Positions 54,851 to 64,000 of a DNA stretch of 64,000 nt are shown here, in pieces. A program made the translations under genes and the position numbers. The stretch's first letter is position 1; each line of letters begins with the position of its first letter. The notes under the pieces are model-generated. The model did no database searches and was not told the DNA's origin. It saw only the letters and a list, made by a program, of their open reading frames with translations. This stretch comes from Gracilaria gracilis (taxonomy: Eukaryota; Rhodophyta; Florideophyceae; Gracilariales; Gracilariaceae): the NCBI GenBank assembly GCA_030374805.1, contig JARGSG010000059.1:310001-374000 (forward strand). The letters run 5' to 3'.

Positions 54851-54959
54851 CATCGGCGAAAGAACATATAGTTCAAAATGACCGGTCAGCGAAACAACTG
54901 AGAAATCTGAAACACATTTGCCGACACGGGCCAGTTGTCTGAAATGAAGTGGGGAGTGT

Positions 54960-57900
54960 CCGCCTGACCTAAGTGTGTCCCGTATGAGACTTTACCTCGA
55001 AAAGATCCTGATCGGTCCCGGATGAAGGTGGAGGAGGAGGCAAAACACCGAACGGTGAGCTCGCGGGACGAAGATCATGTAATCGTGACCAGCAAGCGCA
55101 TAATAGCCTCGCGGTGCAGGTCATATCTTTTCTGTCTGGAGAATTTTGTGACTCAAAAGCAAAGATGGGCTGCGAAACTGTCACGAGTTTTCCGAAGGCA
55201 CTTTGCGGTCGTTGATGGGCAGCTTGGAGGTTCTGGACTGAGTGCCGCTCTGTTCGGAAGAATATGCGAAATTAATCAAAGGTAAACTATCTAAAAAATG
55301 TAAAACTGGAAGCGACACATCCAGTACTTGACACCATTTTCAGCGATCATATAATCGTTTTGATTTGTGCCCCTTATTCGCAACAGGCGCTGGAAGCTGT
55401 GGAAAATAGAGAGAATGAACCATAAGCACAGAAGATATATGAAGTCAACAGTATTTATGTCATAATTCTTATTAAAATGGGCGTCAAAAGAGGACTAATC
55501 TGTAAACATTTGAAATTTAGAAAATCAATTGGCAAATATACTAAATTGAATACAAAACGTTAAGGATATGAATATGATAATAAATGACGATATTAAAGCT
55601 AATTAACTTGAATGCCAACAGTATCATCTTTTTTTCGTGTACTTGTCATCCGATGATTTGAAATCAGCGTAGAAAATGCATGTTCGATCGCCAAAGTTCA
55701 ATATTTGCTACATAGGAATCTGTGTTTCAACTTCAATTGGCAGTAGTATTTGACATTGCGATTTGACCACTTCATCCGATGTGTTTCGAAAATTTTTCAA
55801 ACCACGGATGAAACCGATAATTTTTCGGCTGGTAACTCGTCATGCGGTCAAATTGCTTTTCCAACCAAAATTTACGAAGACTTTTCAGATCGTTCATAGC
55901 TTTACGCCACTCGATAACTACCTCAAACGCGTTACCGTTATTTACCACATGAGTCCGAATATTTTCCACTTTTATATCAGATGAAAGCACAATAGCCAAT
56001 TGTAGTGCAATGCCCGGCGACGGGAGAAGATCACGAAGACGTCCAGATCCCTCTCTCACTAGGAAAACCCAGCAGAAGAGCCCTTCTAAGGATGACGGGA
56101 CAACGTCGGGTGTCAGACCGAGATCAACCCTTCACGACCAGAGTAGGAAGTTGAGACAAGAAACGGTACTGCGTGTGAAGCGTGTTGTGAGTATCCTCTG
56201 AGGAGACGACCATTCTACAGTGTGGCGAGCGCGAAGAGGTGTCGACGGAGGGAGCAAGAGGCGGATGTACTACATGAAATAAGTGGAAAAGAAAGGGGAG
56301 TCACGAGAGCGAAAAGGGCGAGACGGCAAAGCCGGGATAAATCTTATACAAGGGCGAACACGAAAACAGTTGGTAAAAGTCCAAGTATCGCGTTCGTGTA
56401 GGTGACGCAGGGTGGATAGACAACCCTTGTTCAACGGCGTATCTCTCTAAGGAGGAGTTGATGACGGACCAAGGCGCAGAAGTCTAGAGCCAAACCTGGT
56501 TGGGGAAGTTTACTGAGTGTCAGAGCCTTGGTGCCCTGGCACTATATAGTGCATAGCAAACCTCACCTACTGTACCACTAAAATATAACAAGTATGTAAA
56601 GTACCCAAAGTATGGCAGAAAGTACTAGCAATGATGTGCCAATCTCCCTGACTCACCGTGTCCTCCCTGTCCAGCACACTAGCGTGGCCATCATATGTAG
56701 TCATATACTATCCATACCGACAAGTCGGAAAAACAGCCAGGTTCCAGAATATCTCTCAGGAGGGCGTTGGACTTCACGAAGGTAACATATTTCATGGTTG
56801 TTTCTTCATCCTCCCGAATAGATTGCAATAATGTTGAAAATCTGTTCTGGGCTCTTTGCCACGTCAAAGTCAACATCTTCCTTAATTTCAACAAAGTTCT
56901 CACAGTCGTCGAGATCAATACTGGCCCCTTTATTGTCGTCATTTGGAATACCCGGGCATTTTGTTTTTAAATACGTTGGAGCAATTGCTATATTACACCT
57001 AAGTTAGTATGGCGACGTTTAAAATATTATACTTCAGAATGGTACTTCTTACCTGAATCATCCAAGTGTCGTCTACGAACTTTGTCAAACTTATTCCGGA
57101 ATGTAACAAAGCGAAAGACCTGAAGCGAAGGATTCATTTTATAATGATCAGCAGCTTCTTCATTTCCAGTAAGTTGGCCACTTGAAAACATTTCCTGCAA
57201 TTTTAACACTGCTAGAGAGTCGTCTGATAATCTGTGCTTCTTGGTAGCTGTGGTGTCATTATGGAAATGAAAATTTAGAGATGTGTGATCAAAGTACTTT
57301 CGACGAAACTATGAATGGTGTTCTCCTAGATGGTCCTTGGGCTTAAGTAATAGATTCATAACTATAACAGAAACGAACCAGTTCACAACAAGTGTAGTCG
57401 AGGATCTAGCTGTATATGTTAATTGTTGTTCGCAACCATTTGTCGTCATAGAAATGTTTTATTACGATAAAGTATCGTCACCAAAAATCAGAGGTCACAT
57501 TGTGTGAGGGAAAATGTAGAGGGCAATGGCCGTTCCGGTTGTCCAGTAAACCTCTGTTTGCATGAAATGGGAATGCCCTTGTCGTAGCCGGCATTCGCCT
57601 TGAAAAACTACATTTCTGGAAGCCAAGATATATATATTTGTTATTGGTTGCTGCGCGAATATATTAACGCCCCAAAACTTGTAATTTTTCCCGGAAGACT
57701 GTTTCAATGCAAACTTCAAAAGATTCTAATGCAGTGTTGAAAGCGGTATGAACTCTAATATTTTCAAAAGTTACACTGCAGTACTTTGCTTCATGTTTTT
57801 ATATGGGATCAATTTTCAAGGACATATGTATATAATAAACTTTGAAGAGTTCTTGAAAACAGGTCAAAATTGCTATTTCAAGACACGATATGACCCGACT

Positions 57901-59240
57901 AAGACAGAATGTATGACCTATATATTCAAAATTGGTGGCTACATGATTTGGTCGTATTATAAGATCGTCGCCGAAAAGTGCTAGTTCCACAAACATCGTT
58001 TTGCCCACGAGTTCTATCAGAGTAGCCAAACTGTGTTTGCTGAACAGGACGCAAACAGTTTGAGAATATGAGCTTAAAACCTTTGTCATTCTTTAATTTC
58101 AGAGTTTAAAAAAAACGAGGAGGATTATGCACAACAAATAGTAGGACAGCATTCTTGTCGTCCTTTTTTGGGCCCGTTTTGATAGACAGAACAATATTCG
58201 TGATCATATTAGTAACTGTGCATATTTCCATTGGCTGTATAATCTTCTGCATGACGTGTAACTACCTGTGGCACGTGTTCTCCCACGTCGTGTGTAGTAC
58301 ACGTGTTAGAAGCGGATGAGGTTGTTTAGGGTACTGAAAGCTTCTTGGCGCTTTTCTACTAAGAAATTTTACGAATATTCGAGGTTTCTACGCTTGACGC
58401 ACGAGCGTGCAGCGCATGGTTCTCCTGCTTCTGAGTTTACCTAAGCGCCACTACCGCTCTGGTGAGTGGCCAAACTGGAGAATTCGTTGCACTATCAAGC
58501 ATCTCATTGGTTGCTATGCGTAGAAATACGTTATTAGTCTAGTTTAGAGGGTTTGATTGCGAATAAAAGGGCCGAGTTGGTCGCATCCAGACCAACTCTG
58601 GCTAGACCACTTCCCCTTCGACGACCTTCCCCCACCTCTAAGATAGTGGGCAAAGAGTGCTCACTCCTAAGGCCTCGATGGTAGCTTGGCAGAGCGGTCC
58701 ACGTGGGAAGAGGATGACGGCGACACCTCTGGTATGGAGGTACAATGGGCGGAGACTAACTATGCACTCCTACAGGACGAAAGATGCAGTAGTGGCGGCT
58801 TGAAGACCTAGAGGCAAGGAAACGGCAAGCTTGGGGCCTAGTCGTCACCAAGAGGGTGTCTGGTTTATAACATGAGGGAGGCGCTGCTCGAGGTGCTTAA
58901 GTATCTGTACCGAGGCGCTTCTACCGTGTGGCACTGTAATGTGCCCTATCCTATATCTAAAGTGAGTTCTAATGGCTAATATAAGGAAATAAAATAATAA
59001 AAAGGCCCCCTTGGCAGCCCCGAACACGTGGTGGCGCTTCTGCAGGCGCATACACGTGTTCTACATCCAAGCGGGTCCTTCGCCTTGCTCAACCTCAGAA
59101 ATCACTCTCCCACATTGCACCCTTCTTAGACTTGAACTTCTCGGTCAAGCCGGCATCAGCAGCAGTACTAGCGTCTTCTTGGGTCGGCCACTGTAGCATT
59201 CTCTCCAATAAGGCCATAGGCAGGCCCTCCAGAAGCCCCT
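54960..59240. other. AT-rich region without a supportable gene
   Basis: From about 55270 to 58100 the DNA is clearly more AT-rich than the flanks. Minus-strand ORFs of 60-96 codons follow one another (57799-58089, 57495-57719, 57027-57209, 56691-56942, 55772-56059), with text such as NAFEVVIEWRKAMNDLKSL. They could be exons of a spliced gene or pieces of a transposon, but no family or splice chain could be established. GC-rich stretches at 56010-56560 and 58560-59240 may be old LTR or leader DNA of the chromoviruses. Confidence 0.35.
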
Positions 59241-59250
59241 CGTGAGCCAA

Positions 59251-61153
59251 ATGGCGAATCCATCTGCTCCTGGAGCAGCTTCCCGATGGACTCCGGGTAC
59301 TCGTTTCGACCACACCACAGGGCGGTCGCACAACAGCCGTGAGGTCATAATTCAATGGCCCGTAGAGGAGTATGTCTCCTCGATTGGGAACTGCTACTTC
59401 GACGCTCGCCGTTTCGAGGACGTTCCCGAATTTCCGCGTCTGAGCAAGAACGCCCGTCCAGTTTCATGGAAAAACTGTTGGTTGCATCAACCGATGGGCG
59501 TCCGTACTGGGAAGCGCACCCGTGAGATTGTCCCGGTGGACATTCCGTTCGTTCGTTGTCTAGAGGAGGTTGATTACCAGTGGCGCCTGAATTTTCTTAT
59601 AGACGAACTGGACTTCAAGTTTCCGGCCCATGTGGATGTCCAGTTTCCTCCGGTGGGGCACAATCCTTTGGGTCTGATGTGCTTTCTTCCCCCCCCCCCC
59701 CCCCCCCCCCCCCATACGACCAGATATACTGGATGGCCAATCGGGACTTCTGGAGCGATTTGGTGGAGCCAGACGCGAGGATTCGCAAGACCCTTGGCTA
59801 CTTCTTCTGCTGGCATAACGTAGAGTTCCACGATATGCCCGCAAGGGCACGACAGGGACTGTACGTGACCGTGCCGGAATATCCAATGGACAACCAGTAC
59901 CATGGGTTCTGGAAGGTTTCCCCGCTTTTTCTGGTTCCTACGCCTTCCATATTCGCCTATCATGCACGAGACATGCTGGCCCCAAGGACTCTCCGTGTGG
60001 AACGGATCTGGCAGGTCGCGTTCGTCGAGTGGGTGGTGTTTGTCCTTATGGCCTTCCTGCACACAGCGAGGTACGGCGTCCGAGGGAACGTTCGAAGCCA
60101 AGACTGGCGAGTATGGCCCGAGAACATGGGCATGCGCTGTCCTAAAGGCCGTTTGTGTCCGCTTCCGGTGTCGCTCATCCGGTATTTCCGGAACTGTCTT
60201 GGGATTCAAAGCATTGTCCGTGGGCCAGAGTTCACCGTGGAGGACACAGAGGGCCTTCTGGATACTGTCCTCACGGTCGATTGGGATCGGACTCCGGGGT
60301 ACCTCTGGTACGACTACGAGGGTGATTTCTTTAGGAACATCTCACGCCACCCACAGGGTCACGATAACGGCAAGGCTTATTTTTCCAAGCCCTTGAAGGA
60401 GAATCCAACCATACTGTCTCGTCGTAACCTGCCAGATTACTGGCCGAGAGGAGAGGGATTCACGTCCCAGAACTTCCTTGAGGACACAGTAGTCCTTGCG
60501 TCCGAGCAGAAGGAGGGGCTACCAGTTGTTCCCGTTGGTCCAAACTTGGTAACCCATGAGGATGACGCCAATTCGTTGTCTAGTCCTGGGGTAATCGATG
60601 CGGCTGTTCCGCTCGGCGGCAATGATCCCGAAGGCCCGTCCCCATAGCAGGATGTGTCGGCCTCCAGTGGCTCGCCAACAGTGCAGGCAGACGTTCCAGT
60701 GGCCCATGAGTACCCACAGGTTGACCAGCAGGCGATAATAGCGATTGCGCCTTTGCTACCCGTTTCAGCGACTGCTGGTGACATTATCCAAGTTGCAGAA
60801 GGCCTACATCGTGTCGCCTCGTCCGTCGGTCTCAACGTTTCCGGGGACCTACAGGACTTGCTCGTTCTTGGGTCTGTCGGGCGTCTCGGTACGCAGCTCT
60901 GTTGGAGCAGAACGGGAACCTGAAGGACTTTATTGCGACAATCCTACAGGAGATCGCACGAATATTGTCCAAACAGGTCGTAGGAATCGTCGATGCCCAG
61001 CATGGTCTCCTCCTAAGTGATGAGAGCGCGTCCGAAGGTTCGCCGCTCAGTGGTTCGCAGAACCCGCCTTGCAAGCGTCAACGCGTAGATGATCCTGGAA
61101 AGCCCAGTTCTAGAGTTAAGTACCAGTTAAAGTTATCCTTTTGGTCTGCTTGA
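59251..61153 (+). pseudogene. Unrecognised antisense ORF downstream of chromovirus, better-preserved copy
   Basis: The first ATG is at 59251 (MANPSAPGAASRWTPG). The frame is open to a 25-nt poly-C run at 59689-59713. Beyond it the frame one base off is open to a TAG at 60645-60647, then reads on in the same frame (QDVSASSGSPTVQADVPVAH) to about 60923. It shifts again for the last part (NLKDFIATILQEIARILSKQ) ending at 61153. A C count of 26 or 23 would join the first two parts into one frame of about 465 codons. The protein is rich in Trp, Tyr and Phe in its centre and has a helical C-terminal part with a short basic patch, CKRQRV. It faces the chromovirus at 61890-64000. No known family; the homologous copy at 53041-54850 supports a real protein. 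Confidence 0.6.
59689..59713. repeat. 25-nt poly-C homopolymer inside a coding frame
   Basis: A pure C run sits at the point where the reading frame of the antisense ORF changes. It encodes Pro in the plus frame. Its length is the only barrier between the two open halves. Confidence 0.97.
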
Positions 61154-61889
61154 ATGGTCTTCAGGTCATCTGATAGTTAGTCTGCCCCAGAACGGCGGGG
61201 CGGCGGTTCGCTTTCCAATCGACATACATCGTCCAATGGAATTGTTCCTCTGATGGGCCGTGTTGCTTGCGTGCCATGCTGGCGGTTGCCTTAGAACGTG
61301 GCAACATGCACAGAGGAAAGCTCTGGCATGTGTGTCCTTGTGGGCTGGCCATTTGGCACGCAAAAAATCAACCGGCACAATTGACCATGGGTAATTCTCA
61401 ATTTTTTGGAGTGAAAGCGTTTGGCGCGCGCGCTGGCTGCGCGCAAGCACACCAAAGTATCCAAACATCGCCAAAATGGGCGATTGAAGGAGAGTCGGAA
61501 TCCAGTGTCCGTTGGTCTGTGCGCGGCCTAGAAGCCGAGATATCGGCCATTCTTTGTTTTGGTAAATTTGGAGCCGTGCACAGGCGTCTCAAAAAATCTT
61601 CCATTTTGGCCGAGACATTATTTGATCAACACACGCGTGGTTGGAAGCGTGTCGCGCGCTGTAGGTCCATTGGTTCTCGTCCCGGAGGGCTTGTAGTTAG
61701 CTCTACAGTTAGCTTGAGCTATGGTTAGTCCAGAAAAAGGTATGCGCGTGCGCCGTGGCTCATGAGACGCTAGTGCGTGATGTCGCACGTGCCACCTTGA
61801 TGCCCATCAGGTCCAATAGGAAGCCATTAAACTCTCCGCTCGACGTATGCCCCCTCTTTAAGGTCGCGCTCCGTGCGACCCATGCGGCG
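61154..61889. other. Spacer between the antisense ORF and the chromovirus 3' end
   Basis: About 740 bp with no gene. GC-rich words such as GGCGCGCGCGCTGGCTGCGCGC occur near 61420. LTR boundaries could not be fixed by eye. Confidence 0.4.
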
Positions 61890-64000
61890 TTAGAACCGAC
61901 GGATAACGTTCTCTGGAATATTCTCACGAGGTTCCCAGATGTCGTCCTTTGGAGCATACCCGTACCAGCGGACGCGGTACAGGACGTGATCGTTCTCGTC
62001 GAGTCCAGCGTTGACCACATGGTCAATTGCATTTCCGTTTGGGGCAGCAGGGAGATCGTCCTCCGGCAGTTCCATCTCGTACATTGAAGCAGACCCATGG
62101 TTGGCCAACTGAGAGCGACGTCATGTTTCACTGGGACGATGGCCCATATCCTCTGGCAGTACCATTTGGTCCAAAGGGGCGTAGCCTTTATTATCCAAAT
62201 GGGACGGCATGGCGCTCGCGTTGCTTTGCGCAGGGGGTGAGGCCATTGGATATGCCGTCACTTTCTTCGGACGGAGGGCTCCAGGACGCTTCCGAGCGAC
62301 CGTACGATCAACTCTGACATTCTTTGATCCCTGAGGCATGGCCGTTTTGAGATCAGCCGGAGTATCCTGTGGACGTGATGCGGTTTCCAACGGATGTGAA
62401 GCATTACCTGAGGGATGTCCAGAGGGCTTCTGCGGGACTCTTGAGACCCGATCAATGGAGACCGTATCCTGTAGACCATCGATCTTGATGGTGACCGTGT
62501 GAAAGGTATAGGACAGTACCTTGTAGGGTCCAGTCGAACGAGGTAAGAGTTTGCGCGTGATTACCTTGATGTCGTCTTTTGGTTTATCCGTTGGGGCGCG
62601 ATCCAGGTGGACCATCTCGCCGGCCTTGAAGGACGGTGTGAACTGAACGGCTTTGTCGAAATCCGCCTTGTACCTGCGCTGGGAACGCGTTAAAGTGGTA
62701 CGGCCCGTACGGATAATGTCATTAATCCGCTTTCGGGAGTACCGTTTGGCCTGGGCAGGAGTCATCTCAGCGGTGTAGTGCTGACGAATCAATGAGTCTT
62801 TAGGTCCATTGCAAAGTGCGGTGGCTGTCGCATTAGCGTGAGGTCAAAGGGCGTGGTTCCAGCACACCTATGGACTTGCGTGTTGTACGCATAGACCAGT
62901 GGTCCGACGTAGGCATCCCAGTCGGCCTGGTTCTCGGCTGTGTAGTGCACCAGCCTGTCTACGATGGTCCGATTGAAACGCTTGGCCTGTTCATTGGTCT
63001 GCGGGTGGTAAGTGGTCGTGGTGATATGCTTAATGACTAGAGATGAACAAACGTGTGCAAAGAACTTGGATACAGATTGTGGGCCATTTTCGGAAAGAAG
63101 ATAAAGCGGCAGACCATATGGATATACCCAGTGGTTCAGAAAGGCCATAGCAACGTCCGTTGCCGTGGTGGACTTCAGAGGAATAGCTCGTGTCAGCTTG
63201 GTAAACCTATAGGTAATCACCAATACAAAGCGGTTCCCATGGGTCGTAGACGGCAACGGCTCAAGAATATCAGTTGCAATGAATTCCAATGGTCCGGCCG
63301 CTGGAAACAGCTTCAGTTTGGCCTGATGCATGGCACGTGAGCCACGCGTCTTCACACATGAAGTGCATGTCTTTGAAGTAAACCAAGGTAATTTGCCATA
63401 AACGGCCAGTAGAAATGCTTCCGTAGAGACTGATACATCTTCGTCCCTCCCGGGTGACCAGCCAGCCGGGGATAATGAGCCAAGTAAAGCACTCGTGCCC
63501 TAAGGGACTTCGGAATGACTCTTTGGATGGCTCCGTCCAGAGGTGCTCTGCGACAGAGCAGTCCGAATCGGTCGTAGTCAAATAGACAGCCGGGGGTCCC
63601 GACGAGGTCGCCCTGCTTCTTGCAGTAGTCGTCATCTTTTTGGGCCTGGAGGAGCTCATCGAGGGTGATGGGGAGAAGCTCCTTTTTCTCCGGCTGAACT
63701 GCGTTGGCCTCCAGGGTCTGAGCTTCATTGGCTTCTTCTATAGGCCAGTTCACAAGGTACCCTGTGTTTAGATCCACGTCTGAGTCGTCGTACCTTGACC
63801 TAGAGGGTAATCATCTTCTCGTTCTGACTCATATTCTCTGAGGTCCGGAGTAGGTAGTTCGTCGTCCAAAGAGAACTGGTCCGTTCCATCTGTCAGGATC
63901 CTGGAGAGGGCATCAGCGGCTTGATGCTTGATACCCGGCCTATAGGGAACATCGAAGTCGAACTCAGAAAGGCGTAATCTCCATCGGGCGAGCCTACTGG
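61890..64000 (-). mobile_element. Ty3/gypsy chromovirus, 3' half, cut by window edge
   Basis: On the minus strand from the right edge come the RNase H end (RLARWRLRLSEFDFDVPYRP, then HQAADALSR), the integrase finger (LAHYPRLAGHPGGTKMYQSL, KHFYWPFMA), the catalytic core with FIATDILEPLPSTTHGNRFV (first Asp), WVYPYGLPLYLLSENGPQSV (the usual TDNGPQ has become SENGPQ) and YHPQTNEQAKRFNRT (Glu), the C-terminal barrel (FKAGEMVHLDRAP) and a chromodomain (VLYRVRWYGYAPKDDIWEPR). Frameshifts lie near 63800 and 63355, and an in-frame TGA at 62121-62123 separates barrel from chromodomain. Chromodomains steer integration to marked chromatin. The element continues beyond base 64000. Confidence 0.87.

Noticed and set aside
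59560..60209. Minus-strand ORFs with poly-Gly
   Set aside because: They are the shadow of the poly-C tract and of the sense ORF.

Overview
The window reads as nuclear DNA of a eukaryote with few introns and many transposable elements. The evidence is one uninterrupted ORF of about 1,150 codons at the left edge, a bZIP factor, spliced genes with GT-AG introns of about 90-110 nt, and at least six classes of eukaryotic transposon. No bacterial operons, ribosome-binding sites, CRISPR arrays or rRNA/tRNA genes were seen. A red alga (Chondrus-like) would fit, but that is inference; nothing here identifies the species.

Layout. (1) 1-4.6 kb: two ordinary host genes, a long protein that may be a MED12-like Mediator subunit (cut by the left edge) and, convergent with it, a bZIP transcription factor. 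(2) 4.6-10 kb: about 5 kb with no convincing gene, ending in a 96-bp palindrome. (3) 10-35.8 kb: a tandem array of four diverged units. The basic unit is a dead ABC-transporter ATPase (minus strand), a roughly 120-bp conserved promoter-like block, a 463-464 aa APH/choline-kinase-fold protein (plus strand), and a small spliced zinc-finger gene with a 20-nt microexon (minus strand). Kinase copies 2-4 are open; copy 1 has four single-base insertions within about 60 bp and lacks the promoter-like block. The array is split by a full-length LINE with an 11-bp target duplication, a truncated LINE, a pogo-like deletion derivative, an unidentified insert, and a tyrosine-recombinase (Ngaro/DIRS-like) retroelement. 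(4) 35.8-46 kb: a second Ngaro-like element, a nearly complete PIF/Harbinger element with TAA target duplication, and a decayed pogo/Tigger-type DDE transposase. (5) 46-51 kb: mostly decayed sequence with a second, broken Harbinger-like transposase. (6) 51-55 kb and 59-64 kb: two decayed Ty3/gypsy chromoviruses in opposite orientation. Each has, beyond its chromodomain, an opposite-strand ORF of the same unrecognised family. In the right-hand copy that ORF is broken by a 25-nt poly-C run.

The most interesting items are the antisense ORF shared by the two chromoviruses, the overlooked microexon zinc-finger gene conserved in frame in three array units, and the kinase array itself, in which the ABC partner appears to have been dead before the array expanded. 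Many elements are broken by frameshifts and stops, so some lesions could be assembly errors, especially at homopolymers.
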